Part shown: in pieces, positions 1 to 9,226 of the stretch
Layout: every line of letters starts with the position of its first letter
How positions within the stretch are numbered: the stretch's first letter is position 1
From: Pseudomonadota bacterium
GTDB lineage: Bacteria; Pseudomonadota; Alphaproteobacteria; Sphingomonadales; Sphingomonadaceae
Assembly: GCA_021847605.1 (NCBI GenBank)
Contig: JAJZQN010000008.1
Span: 60,524-124,523, forward strand
DNA length: 64,000 nt
Direction of reading: 5' to 3'
Notes under the pieces: model-generated
Database searches by the model: none
Told to the model about the DNA's origin: nothing
Seen by the model: the letters and a program-made list of their open reading frames with translations, nothing else
Translations under genes and position numbers: made by a program

Positions 1-30
1 GAAATGGCGGCAAAATATACATTCTAAAAT

Positions 31-36
31 AGGAGG
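31..36 (+). promoter_or_regulatory. Ribosome binding site of the MFS symporter gene
   Basis: A perfect AGGAGG lies five bases before the ATG at 42. It fixes the start of the first gene. The promoter is outside the window. Confidence 0.8.
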
Positions 37-41
37 GGCAT

Positions 42-1709
42 ATGGCGACGACTTATGACGGCATGCCGAAGCACCATCAGGCCACCCAGAACGAGAAGCT
101 GGTCATCGCCGCTTCCTCGCTCGGCACGGTGTTCGAATGGTATGATTTCTACCTTTACGGCCTGTTGGCCACCTACATCTCTGCACAGTTCTTTTCCGGC
201 GTAAACGAAACTACGGCGTTCATCTTCGCACTGGCCGCTTTCGCTGCAGGCTTTGCGGTACGTCCGTTCGGCGCTTTGGTGTTCGGTCGGATCGGCGATC
301 TCGTCGGGCGCAAAAACACGTTCCTCGTCACCATGGGTATCATGGGTCTGTCGACTTTCGCGGTCGGCCTGCTGCCCAGCTATGCCAGCATCGGCGTTGC
401 GGCTCCCATCATCCTGCTGATCATGCGTCTGGCACAAGGTCTGGCATTGGGCGGCGAATATGGCGGTGCGGCGACCTATGTCGCGGAACATGCGCCCGAA
501 GGAAAGCGCGGCCTCTACACCAGTTGGATTCAGACGACGGCCACCTTTGGTCTGTTTGCCGCGCTGCTGGTGGTGATCGGCTTCCGCTTCGCACTGGGCG
601 AAGAGACATTCGCCGCCTGGGGCTGGCGCCTGCCTTTCCTCATCTCCATCGTCCTGCTGGGTGTTTCCATGTGGATCCGCCTGCAACTCAATGAAAGCCC
701 TGTCTTTCAGAAGATGAAGGAAGAGGGCAAGACGTCGAAGGCGCCGCTGACCGAAGCATTCGGCCAATGGGGCAATCTGCGCTGGGTCATCATCGCACTT
801 CTGGGTGCCGTCATGGGTCAGGCCGTAGTCTGGTACGCCGGGCAATTTTACGCCCTGTTCTTCCTCGAAAAGACGCTGAAGGTCGATGGCGCAACGGCCA
901 ATATCCTCATTGCCGTTGCACTGGCTCTGGCGACCCCCTTCTTCGTCTTCTTCGGCTGGCTGTCGGACAAGATTGGCCGCAAGCCGATCATCCTGGGCGG
1001 CTGCGCACTGGCAGCGATCACCTATTTCCCGCTATTCGGGGCGCTCACCAATGCGGCCAACCCTGCACTGGCGGCGGCACAGGCCAACGCGCCCATCGTC
1101 GTCGTCGCCAACAGCAAGGAATGCTCGTTCCAGTTCGATCCGGTCGGCAAGAACAAGTTCGACACGTCGAGCTGCGACATCGCCAAAACCTATCTGGCGA
1201 AGGCGAGCGCGAGCTATGACAATCAGGAAGCACCGGCAGGCAGCGCCGCGATCGTGAAGATCGGTTCGGTCAGCTACACCGCGCCCGATGCGGCAACCCT
1301 CGCCGGTGCCGACAAGAAGGCCGCGATCACCGCGTTCCAGGACGAGTTGAAAGCTGGTCTGAATTCGGCCGGCTACCCGGCCAAGGCGGACAATGCCCAG
1401 ATCAACAAGGTTGCCGTCGTGGCTATCCTGTGGGCGCTCGCGATGCTGGTGACGATGGTCTATGGCCCGATCGCCGCCATGCTGGTCGAACTCTTCCCCA
1501 GCCGCATCCGCTACACCTCCATGTCGCTGCCCTATCATATCGGCAATGGCTGGTTCGGCGGTTTCCTGCCGACGACCGCATTCGCGATGGTCGCGGCGAC
1601 CGGGAACATCTATTACGGCCTGTGGTATCCGGTCGTGATTGCGGCGGCTACGGTGGTTATCGGGTTGCTGTTCCTGCCCGAAACTTTCCGTCGGAATATC
1701 GACGAATGA
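42..1709 (+). CDS. MFS transporter, metabolite:H+ symporter (MHS) family, with large extracytoplasmic insert
   Basis: A 555-residue inner-membrane transporter, probably a proton-coupled importer of an organic acid or betaine-like solute. The MHS signatures are visible: EWYDFYLYG near residue 32, the RPFGALVFGRIGDLVGRK loop near 77-94 and the RLAQGLALGGEYGG segment near 130. A hydrophilic stretch of about 115 residues (roughly 340-455), Ala/Lys-rich and with two cysteines, interrupts the membrane segments before the VAILWALAMLV helix and probably sits in the periplasm. This makes the protein longer than the usual 430-450 residues. The AGGAGG site gives the start. A GC hairpin follows the stop, so it is probably monocistronic on the right side. 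The substrate cannot be told from sequence. Confidence 0.85.
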   Translation: MATTYDGMPKHHQATQNEKLVIAASSLGTVFEWYDFYLYGLLATYISAQFFSGVNETTAFIFALAAFAAGFAVRPFGALVFGRIGDLVGRKNTFLVTMGIMGLSTFAVGLLPSYASIGVAAPIILLIMRLAQGLALGGEYGGAATYVAEHAPEGKRGLYTSWIQTTATFGLFAALLVVIGFRFALGEETFAAWGWRLPFLISIVLLGVSMWIRLQLNESPVFQKMKEEGKTSKAPLTEAFGQWGNLRWVIIALLGAVMGQAVVWYAGQFYALFFLEKTLKVDGATANILIAVALALATPFFVFFGWLSDKIGRKPIILGGCALAAITYFPLFGALTNAANPALAAAQANAPIVVVANSKECSFQFDPVGKNKFDTSSCDIAKTYLAKASASYDNQEAPAGSAAIVKIGSVSYTAPDAATLAGADKKAAITAFQDELKAGLNSAGYPAKADNAQINKVAVVAILWALAMLVTMVYGPIAAMLVELFPSRIRYTSMSLPYHIGNGWFGGFLPTTAFAMVAATGNIYYGLWYPVVIAAATVVIGLLFLPETFRRNIDE

Positions 1710-1741
1710 CGTAACGCAACAGCGAGTTGGACAGATTGAGA

Positions 1742-1770
1742 GGCGGCATCCTGACGGGTGCCGCCTTTCT
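1742..1770 (+). terminator. Rho-independent terminator after the MFS gene
   Basis: GGCGGCA (1742-1748) pairs with TGCCGCC (1759-1765), followed by TTTCTCATTT. It lies between the stop at 1709 and the convergent amidohydrolase stop at 1789. Confidence 0.7.
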
Positions 1771-1788
1771 CATTTCCTACAAATTCTC

Positions 1789-3504
1789 CTACAGGCCGGG
1801 CCGACTATAGACCAGTTTTCCGCCGACGAAGGTCATGTCCACCTTGGTGTCCAGCAACTGTTCGGCGGGCACGGTCAGCGGGTCATGATCCAGAACGATC
1901 ATGTCGGCGAGCTTGCCGGGTTCCAACGTCCCCTTCACCCCCTCTTCCCACGACAGATAGGCGGTGTTGGCGGTGTACATGCGGATCGCAAGATCGCGAG
2001 GAATTGCCTCCTCAGCCCCATGAACCCGGCCGCTTGGCCCCTTGCGCGTGATGGCGGCATAAAGGCCGACCATCGGCCCGATCGGCAGATTGTCACTGGA
2101 GAAGGCGACGAAAATGCCATGCTTCATCGGCGTGGCGACGGAATTATTATGGGCCAGCCGATCATCGTCGAGATATTTCTCGTACCGCGCCTCCAGATTA
2201 TAGAGGAAATTGGGCTGTTGCGAGATCATGATATGATCGCGCGCCATGATCTTCATGGTGGCTTCGGGCGGCATGATGGTGAAATGGTCGAGGAACCATC
2301 GCCTGTCCTGTGCATGGGGACCGACACCGGGGATGGTGGTCAGCGCATGGCTATAGGCATTGACCGCCTGAACGATGGCGGCGTCGCCAATGGCATGCAG
2401 CGCCATCTGCCACCCGTTGCGGGCGCAATCATCGACCATCGCCTGTATCTGTGCATCGGTATAGAGTCCTTTGCCGCGATAACCGGGAATGCCCTTATAA
2501 TCTGCCAGCAGCCATGCCGCCGGGCCGGTGAAACCGCCATCGACCGAAGATTCGCCAATGCCGCCTACGCGAACCCGCACATCCCCATCACCGCTACGCA
2601 TTGGAAAAGCCGCCAGCCGTTCCGGCCCCGGATAGGCGATATAGGCGGTTACGCGCGGCAGATCGGCACCCATTTCATCATAGATACCGCGCAGCCGGCG
2701 ATAGGTCAGGCCCGGCCCCGGATCGGTGATCCCTCCCTGCCCCACGGGTTCGTCGTCAATGGTGGTGGTGGCGTTGTGAAAGCTGGTAACGCCCAGCGTC
2801 AGCAATTTCTTCATCGCGGCGATAAAGGTCGGGCGCAGCGCCTCCCAGCTATCCTTGGGCACATGGTTGCGGAACAGGTCGCTGCGTTCGCGGATAATGC
2901 CATTCGCCTCCCCAGCGGGGTCGCGTTCGATGACACCGCCCTGCGGATCGGGGGTGGTACGAGTGACACCGGCAATCTGAAGCGCAAGGCTGTTGCCCAC
3001 GCTGCTATGGCCCCCAGCACGTACCAGCATCACAGGGTTTTTCGGCGCCACGGCATCGAGATCGGCGCGTAACGGTTCCCGCTTCTCATCGAGTTGCGCC
3101 TCATCCCATCCTGCGCCGGTAATCCATTCGCCCGGCCCCAGTTCTTTGGCCTTGGCTGCGATCCGCGCCTTCAGTTCGATGATAGACGTGACACCGTCCA
3201 TACTGATCTGACGATGGGACATGGGATGCATATGGACGTGGGTATCGTTGAAGCCGGGCATCAGGGTACGGCCCTTCAGGTCCACGGTCTGGGTAGCCAT
3301 GTAACGTGTGGCGAGATCATCGCCGCCGACAGCGACGACTTTCCCATCCTTGATCGCGATAGCGGACCCGATCGAGAAATCCTTGTCCACGGTGAGAACC
3401 CGACCGCCACGCAGGAGCAAGTCAACAGGCTGCTGCTGCTGCGCGAGAACGGCGCCCGGCAACAGCCCGGCGCTAAGGCATAAAGTCCAAAGTTTCGATC
3501 GCAT
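1789..3504 (-). CDS. Exported amidohydrolase, family 3 (YtcJ-like)
   Basis: A metal-dependent hydrolase of about 571 residues. The HxH metal motif is in the NDTHVHMHP segment (H89 and H91). Later family landmarks are LHAIGDAA and SDNLPIGP, the latter carrying the expected catalytic Asp. The chosen ATG at 3504 has GGGAGG at 3511-3516 and gives a clear Sec signal peptide, RSKLWTLCLSAGLLPGAVLA, ending in an ALA cleavage site; an upstream in-frame ATG at 3531 would bury this signal. Family members hydrolyse cyclic amides, N-acyl or formamide-type bonds; the substrate here is unknown. It is the last gene of a three-gene minus-strand cassette, 34 bases after its paralogue, suggesting one transcript. 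Confidence 0.85.
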   Translation of the reverse strand: MRSKLWTLCLSAGLLPGAVLAQQQQPVDLLLRGGRVLTVDKDFSIGSAIAIKDGKVVAVGGDDLATRYMATQTVDLKGRTLMPGFNDTHVHMHPMSHRQISMDGVTSIIELKARIAAKAKELGPGEWITGAGWDEAQLDEKREPLRADLDAVAPKNPVMLVRAGGHSSVGNSLALQIAGVTRTTPDPQGGVIERDPAGEANGIIRERSDLFRNHVPKDSWEALRPTFIAAMKKLLTLGVTSFHNATTTIDDEPVGQGGITDPGPGLTYRRLRGIYDEMGADLPRVTAYIAYPGPERLAAFPMRSGDGDVRVRVGGIGESSVDGGFTGPAAWLLADYKGIPGYRGKGLYTDAQIQAMVDDCARNGWQMALHAIGDAAIVQAVNAYSHALTTIPGVGPHAQDRRWFLDHFTIMPPEATMKIMARDHIMISQQPNFLYNLEARYEKYLDDDRLAHNNSVATPMKHGIFVAFSSDNLPIGPMVGLYAAITRKGPSGRVHGAEEAIPRDLAIRMYTANTAYLSWEEGVKGTLEPGKLADMIVLDHDPLTVPAEQLLDTKVDMTFVGGKLVYSRPGL

Positions 3505-3538
3505 CCTGCCCCTCCCGATCATGCGTCCCAATCATGCT

Positions 3539-5224
3539 TCATTTATTCGCCTCATAAACCAGTTTGCCATCGACGAAGGTGTAGGCGGATGGAAGCGACG
3601 GGCCACCATGGCCCTTGAAAATGTCATCGCGGAAAATCACCACATCGGCGCGCTTGCCCGGTTCCAGCGTGCCGACATCCTTATCGGCGAAGATGGAATA
3701 GGCGGCATCGCGGGTATAACCATCAATCACCTCGTCCACGGTCAGTTTCTGGTCAGGGATGGGCTTATGCGGAATACGCATGGTGGCGACCTCCATACCC
3801 GGGCCGATGTCGAGCGGGGCGACCGGCCAGTCGCTGCCGAAAGCCACCCGACCACCTGCATTCTTGATACTCTTCCATGGGAAGCCCCAGGCAGAACGTT
3901 CATAGCCGATATATTTCCAGCGGCGCGCTTCCATCTTGGGATCGTTCATACCGCCGGCATGGTCGGGCTGCATCGATGCTGTGACGCCCAGTTTGGCGAA
4001 GCGCGGCACTTCGACCGGATCGATCGATTCAATATGTTCGATCTTGTGCCGGCGACCGCGGGCTGGTGCTGGATTGGCCTTTTCGGCGGCTTCATAGGCG
4101 TCGAGTGCGATACGAACGGCCCGATCGCCAAGACCGTGGGTCATCACCTGCCAACCATCTGCGTCCATCATGGTGATGATGCGGGCGAGTTCTTCCGGCT
4201 TATAATTGGCGTGTCCGCTGGTCGAAGCATCATCCGTATAGGGGCTGAGCATCGAAGCAGTGTGAGACTCGATCACGCCGTCCAGCATGATCTTCACGAT
4301 ACCGGCGCGCAGCATGGGATCATCCTTGTGCGCTTTGCGGACGGCGTCGAACTTGGCGAGATCGGCACGGTTGAAGTCGAAGCTCTGAGGTAATTCAGCC
4401 GAGGTCGAATCCTTCGTCAACCAAAGTGCGGAATAGATGCGCAGACCGAGTTTCCCGGCGGCATGGGCGCGTTCGAACAGAGCGAGATCGTCGGTCCCAC
4501 CGACATTGACGATGGAGGTAACGCCCGCTTTATATGCAGCCTCGGTGCCGAGCGCGAGGAGCCGCATATTGTCCGCCTCGGTCAAGGGCGGTACCACTTT
4601 TGCCATCAGCCCCTGCGCCGTTTCGAGCAGATGTCCGGTGGGATTACCGGCTGCGTCACGGACGATGCGACCACCCTCCGGGTCGGGTGTGGCTGCGGTA
4701 AGACCTGCCATGGCCAGCGCCTTGCTGTTAGCAAGCATAGAGTGTCCATCGCCCGCGCGGATAACGACGGGACGGCCGCCACTGGCCGCATCAAAATCCT
4801 TCGCGGTCAGGCTGTCGGAAAAATAGCCGAATCCCAATAGCCAAGGCCGATCGGGATGGGCCTCCCCGAACGCCTTTACCCGACGGGAAATTTCGGCGCC
4901 CGTGTTTGCACCAGTCGCGTCGAACTGATCCAGCGTGCTGGCGCCCATCAGGAAATGAACATGAGTGTCGATGATGCCGGGCGTAACGGCACCGCCCTTG
5001 GCATCGATGATCTTTGTTGCGGGGCCACGCAGGGCGGACATTTTCGCATCGCTACCCACAGCCATGATGCGGTCGCCGCTAATGGCGAGCGCCTGCGCGT
5101 GGCGGCCGGTGCCATCGGCCGCATAGACGTTGCCGTGCAGGATGAGGGTGTCCGCGCTTCTTGATTGCGCCAAACCTGCGGTGCCGACCATAAGCGACAG
5201 CACGATGAGGGAGTGGATTTTCAC
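3539..5224 (-). CDS. Exported amidohydrolase, family 3 (paralogue)
   Basis: A second YtcJ-like hydrolase, about 561 residues. The HxH pair sits in IIDTHVHF (H78, H80); THGLGDRA and SDWPVAPLD are later metal/catalytic-site landmarks. I place the start at the GTG at 5224, which overlaps the TGA of the upstream serine hydrolase as GTGA, pointing to translational coupling; it gives a Sec signal (KIHSLIVLSLMVGTAGLAQ). The longer frame reaching 5428 lies inside the serine hydrolase gene and is Arg-rich, so it is rejected. It probably acts in the periplasm on the same compound class as its neighbour. It resembles the downstream paralogue in architecture but is clearly diverged, which argues for different specificities. 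Confidence 0.85.
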   Translation of the reverse strand: MKIHSLIVLSLMVGTAGLAQSRSADTLILHGNVYAADGTGRHAQALAISGDRIMAVGSDAKMSALRGPATKIIDAKGGAVTPGIIDTHVHFLMGASTLDQFDATGANTGAEISRRVKAFGEAHPDRPWLLGFGYFSDSLTAKDFDAASGGRPVVIRAGDGHSMLANSKALAMAGLTAATPDPEGGRIVRDAAGNPTGHLLETAQGLMAKVVPPLTEADNMRLLALGTEAAYKAGVTSIVNVGGTDDLALFERAHAAGKLGLRIYSALWLTKDSTSAELPQSFDFNRADLAKFDAVRKAHKDDPMLRAGIVKIMLDGVIESHTASMLSPYTDDASTSGHANYKPEELARIITMMDADGWQVMTHGLGDRAVRIALDAYEAAEKANPAPARGRRHKIEHIESIDPVEVPRFAKLGVTASMQPDHAGGMNDPKMEARRWKYIGYERSAWGFPWKSIKNAGGRVAFGSDWPVAPLDIGPGMEVATMRIPHKPIPDQKLTVDEVIDGYTRDAAYSIFADKDVGTLEPGKRADVVIFRDDIFKGHGGPSLPSAYTFVDGKLVYEANK

Positions 5225-6405
5225 TGTATCGCCTTTCTTACGGCGGCGAGGTAGGCATCCTCGACCGCATAGGTTTCCTGCGCGTCGGCACGCGGCCATG
5301 CGCTCAAGGCCACGACGATCAGGCGTGTTTTCGGATCGGTGAAGATCATCTGGCCAAAAATGCCGAGAGCGCGATAGCTGCCATCGCGATTTGCCCACCA
5401 TTGATAGCCATAGCCGACATCGCCCCATCCAGTGGGGAGCAGATGGCCGGTCGCCTGATCGCGCCAGCCATCGGGCAGGATGGAGCGACCATTGATGACC
5501 CCGTTATCGAGGAAGAATTGACCAAAGCGGCCAAAATCGCGCAAGCGCATCGACAGGCTGGAGCCACCAAGCGCCTGCCCCTGAACCGTTACCCAGGCAG
5601 CGTCCGCCTCCATGCCATAGGGCGCCCAGATTTTTTCGGAGAGATATTGCGCCATCGGGCGTCCCGTCGCGTTGGCGACCAACAGGCCCAGCATATTGCT
5701 GTCACCGGTATTATAATGGAATTTGGTGCCGGGTTCAGTGACACGGGGCAGCGCTGCCATATAGGCTACCATGTCTCCCTTTGGATCGTCATAAACGGCC
5801 TTCATCTTTGAAGCATCGGCAGCCGGATCTTCATAGTCCTCATCCCATTTTACGCCCGAACTCATCATCATCATGTGGCGGATCGACACACCGTCATAGG
5901 CGCTGCCTGTAAGGCCGGGGATATAGCGGCTGACAGGGTCATCGATGCTCTTGATATAGCCATCCTGAATGGCCGCACCGACGAGGGTCGAGGTGACGGA
6001 TTTGGCGGTGGAGAAAGAAGTCCAGCGCATCGTCGGACCAAAGCCAAAGCGATAGCGTTCAAGCAGGATGGTACCGTCGCGAATGATGAGCAGGCCCGCG
6101 ACATTATTCGCCGCCATGAAGGCGTCGCTGTTCATGGGATGACCAGCGACGGTGTAACGCACCTTCAATTCGGTGGGGGCTACGGCAAAGGATTTCACCT
6201 GATCGCCGCGCCGCACGATCGCGGTCGGATAAATATCCTCCATATGGGAAAAACCGGCCGGGCGTTGCGCCAAAGGCCAGAAAAGAATGTTGCCCTCCGG
6301 CAGCGGACCATCAACCCAGCCGGGCGATGGTGGCGCAGAAGGTGTTGCTGCCATTATCGCGATAGCGAGCGCGGCGAGTGCCGTCCGCTTCATAAATATA
6401 CGCAT
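5221..6405 (-). CDS. Serine hydrolase, beta-lactamase family (class C-like)
   Basis: A predicted exported serine hydrolase of about 394 residues. The nucleophile motif SxxK is seen as STAK (S132, K135) in SFSTAKSVTSTLVG, and a YNTGDSN segment matches the YxN element. Members act as esterases, amidases or D-amino acid peptidases more often than as true beta-lactamases. The start at 6405 (MRIFMKRTALAALAIAIMAA) gives a signal peptide with a G-rich stretch just upstream; the frame extends to 6618 but that part looks non-coding. It is the first gene of the cassette and overlaps the next gene by four bases (GTGA). It could release an acyl or amide group before the amidohydrolases act. Confidence 0.8.
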   Translation of the reverse strand: MRIFMKRTALAALAIAIMAATPSAPPSPGWVDGPLPEGNILFWPLAQRPAGFSHMEDIYPTAIVRRGDQVKSFAVAPTELKVRYTVAGHPMNSDAFMAANNVAGLLIIRDGTILLERYRFGFGPTMRWTSFSTAKSVTSTLVGAAIQDGYIKSIDDPVSRYIPGLTGSAYDGVSIRHMMMMSSGVKWDEDYEDPAADASKMKAVYDDPKGDMVAYMAALPRVTEPGTKFHYNTGDSNMLGLLVANATGRPMAQYLSEKIWAPYGMEADAAWVTVQGQALGGSSLSMRLRDFGRFGQFFLDNGVINGRSILPDGWRDQATGHLLPTGWGDVGYGYQWWANRDGSYRALGIFGQMIFTDPKTRLIVVALSAWPRADAQETYAVEDAYLAAVRKAIQ

Positions 6406-6805
6406 GCGCCCCCGCCAGCATGAAGGATGATGTGCGAACGAAGCTGGGGGATGTGCGAAACGACTGTCAACGACCAAGATCATCGCGACTTTAGCAGTTT
6501 TATAGAGAAATATCTGACAGTTGCCCGAGATTGGTGCAGGCCGGGCAACAAGTGCGACCCTTTTGGCAGCAGCGGATATGCGGTGACGCTCTGTCACCAC
6601 GCCCCCACGATTTAACAACTATATGGCGGCCTGCATACAGCATCTAATCGTCGGTGATGGACAAGAGCGGGCATCGTGATGCGATCCATTCCGCCATCCA
6701 GCACGCTTACAGAACGAAGGCTCCAGGCATGGCGAAAGACTATGCGGAGCGACAGGATGAGGACCGGAGGCGGGAAGATACAGGCAAAATTCGGGGGGAA
6801 AACAT
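6406..6805. promoter_or_regulatory. Divergent promoter region, serine hydrolase / TonB receptor
   Basis: A 400-base spacer between divergent genes. It contains a perfect dyad GGTGAC-N5-GTCACC (6582-6598), a typical operator shape, and an inverted repeat TTGCCCG (6521-6527) / CGGGCAA (6542-6548). No convincing -35/-10 pair could be assigned. A G-rich Shine-Dalgarno (GGGGGGAA, about 6793-6800) precedes the ATG at 6806. Confidence 0.5.
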
Positions 6806-9211
6806 ATGCACATTCGCACGAAAATCATGGGCTGCGCCGCACTTATGGCAATCGCGACGGCTTCACAGGCCATGGCGCAGGCGCCAGTTCCTGCACAAGG
6901 CCCGGACAGCACTGACGCGGGCCAGGTCGATACATCGGGCGATATTCTGGTGACGGCACGGCGCACCAGCGAACCGCTGAGCAAGGTGCCGATTTCGGTC
7001 GCCGCGTTCAGTCAGGAGCGAATGGACCGCCTCGGCCTCAAGGACTTCACCTCCATCGCACGGCAGACGCCGGGCGTGCGGATTACCGAACCGCTCAACA
7101 ACATATCGATCCGCGGCATCGCTTCGAGCGCGGGGGCTTCGACCACCGGCGTGTATCTGGACGACACGCCCATTCAGATCCGCACATTCGGTATCGGCGC
7201 GGCCAATACGCTGCCCGCTGTATTCGATCTGGAACGTGTGGAAGTATTGCGCGGCCCGCAGGGAACGCTGTTCGGCGCCGGCTCGGAAGGTGGCACGGTT
7301 CGCTTCATCACGCCGCAGCCAAGCCTGGAGAAATATAGCGTCTATGGCCGCAGCGAGCTGGCTTTCACGGAAGGCGGCGAACCGACATATGAGGCAGGTG
7401 TCGCGGTCGGCGGGCCGATCGTACAGGATGTACTGGGCTTTCGGGTAAGCGGATGGTTCCGCCATGAAGGCGGTTATGTCGATGCGATCGACTATCATGA
7501 CGGCACGACGCGCGACGCAAACAGCAACTGGGAAAATACCACGCAATTGCGCGGTGCGCTGACTTGGCAGCCAGCGGACGGCCTGCTCATCACGCCGTCG
7601 ATTACCTATCAGAAGCGCTATTCCAACAATACGGACAGCTATTGGGAATATTATAGCGACCCTGGCGAAGGCCAGTTCAAGAACGGCAACCCGATGCAGC
7701 TATTCGATCGGGACCGCTATGTGATGCCGGTGCTGAAGGTGGAATATGATGCCGGACCGGTCCAGATCATTTCCAATACCTCCTATTTCAACCGCAACCA
7801 GACGCGCTTCTATGATGCGTCCATCTATGACCTGTCCTACCTGCAACAACAGTCCGACAGCTTTGCCCCCGGCGTCGAGGGACCATTCCTGCTGCCGAGC
7901 GGCCCCAATTGGGAAGCCTATGGCATCTATGATTATAAAAGCACCGGCGAAATCACCAACCGGCAGCGCAACTGGACGCAGGAAGTGCGGTTGCAGTCCA
8001 ACACCCCGGACTCGCCGCTAACATGGGTCGTGGGCGCGTTCTTCCAGAAGAACAAACAGCGCAATGTCGAGGCGATGACCTCTCTTCAGGTCGGCGAACT
8101 CTATGCCAACGTTCTGGATGACTGTGATTTCTTCACCTGCTGGAACGGCGCGCCGGAGGGGACGGGCCTGCTGGACGGACGCTATCAGTGGATTGGCGAT
8201 ACGACCATCACAGAAAAACAATATGCCATATTCGGCGATGCGACGCTGACCCTGTTCGAAAAGCTGAAGATCACGGCAGGCGCCCGTTATGCCAAGAACA
8301 AGTTCAAGTTCGACAGCCGCTCCGCCTATCCCGGCTATGACGCCAGTTCGACCGGCGGCACCAGTGAAAAGCCGTTCACGCCCAAGTTCAACGTTTCCTA
8401 TCAGGCAACGCCTGAGCATATGGTCTATGGCACCGTCGCCAAGGGATATCGCATCGGCGGCGCAAATGCTCCGCTGTCGCCCGGCTGCCTCAATTCGATC
8501 CAGAGTTTGGGTCTGCCCGGCCTGCCCGAAAGCATCCGGTCGGATACGGTGTGGAGCTACGAAGCAGGCGCGAAGGGCCGTTTCGGCAACGCATTCCGTT
8601 ATGATGCCAGCGTCTATCAGATCAACTGGAACGACATTCAGCAGCGCAATTACCTGCAAGAATGCGGCCTTGCCTATACCGATAATAACGGCAAGGCGAA
8701 GGTGCGCGGTTTCGACATGCAGGGATCGGCCAAGCTGACCGATTTCTTCACGCTGGAATTTGCACTGGGCTATACCGACGCAAAATATACCCAGAATGCC
8801 TATCGCTCGCCCGCTCCCGATGCACCGCTGGCCGTACAAAAGGGCGACGCGCTGGACGGGGTTTCGCCATGGACAGTGGTTATCGGCGGCACCAGCAATT
8901 TCGAAATAGCCGGTCTGCCCGCCTATGCGCGGTTCAACTATGAATATAGCAGCCGTCAGCGCGACACGCCGATCCAGAACGTCAACACATCGCAATATGA
9001 CTCGCGCCTGCCGGTTGTTCCCGCGACCCATTTCGTCCGCGTTCGCGCAGGTACGACGCTGAACGGCATCGACGTTTCGCTGTTCTGCGACAATCTGCTC
9101 AATGCCCATACCCGCCTGACCCGCAGCCATTCTGATCGCTACACCGATCTGTTCACGGCCAGCACCTTCCGGCCGCGCACCGTGGGCCTGACGGCAACCT
9201 ATCGTTACTGA
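6806..9211 (+). CDS. TonB-dependent outer-membrane receptor
   Basis: An 801-residue receptor. It has a signal peptide (MHIRTKIMGCAALMAIATASQAMAQ), a TonB-box-like segment (GDILVTARR), a plug domain (SVAAFSQERMDRLGLKDFTSIARQTPGVRI, then ERVEVLRGPQGTLFGAGSEGGTVRF) and a beta-barrel ending in an aromatic residue (TATYRY). Sphingomonads use such receptors to import oligomeric or aromatic substrates. It heads a plus-strand run with a periplasmic PQQ dehydrogenase 15 bases after its stop, so it probably brings in the substrate of that pathway. Ligand unknown. Confidence 0.93.
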   Translation: MHIRTKIMGCAALMAIATASQAMAQAPVPAQGPDSTDAGQVDTSGDILVTARRTSEPLSKVPISVAAFSQERMDRLGLKDFTSIARQTPGVRITEPLNNISIRGIASSAGASTTGVYLDDTPIQIRTFGIGAANTLPAVFDLERVEVLRGPQGTLFGAGSEGGTVRFITPQPSLEKYSVYGRSELAFTEGGEPTYEAGVAVGGPIVQDVLGFRVSGWFRHEGGYVDAIDYHDGTTRDANSNWENTTQLRGALTWQPADGLLITPSITYQKRYSNNTDSYWEYYSDPGEGQFKNGNPMQLFDRDRYVMPVLKVEYDAGPVQIISNTSYFNRNQTRFYDASIYDLSYLQQQSDSFAPGVEGPFLLPSGPNWEAYGIYDYKSTGEITNRQRNWTQEVRLQSNTPDSPLTWVVGAFFQKNKQRNVEAMTSLQVGELYANVLDDCDFFTCWNGAPEGTGLLDGRYQWIGDTTITEKQYAIFGDATLTLFEKLKITAGARYAKNKFKFDSRSAYPGYDASSTGGTSEKPFTPKFNVSYQATPEHMVYGTVAKGYRIGGANAPLSPGCLNSIQSLGLPGLPESIRSDTVWSYEAGAKGRFGNAFRYDASVYQINWNDIQQRNYLQECGLAYTDNNGKAKVRGFDMQGSAKLTDFFTLEFALGYTDAKYTQNAYRSPAPDAPLAVQKGDALDGVSPWTVVIGGTSNFEIAGLPAYARFNYEYSSRQRDTPIQNVNTSQYDSRLPVVPATHFVRVRAGTTLNGIDVSLFCDNLLNAHTRLTRSHSDRYTDLFTASTFRPRTVGLTATYRY

Positions 9212-9226
9212 TCGGGGGAGCCTCAG

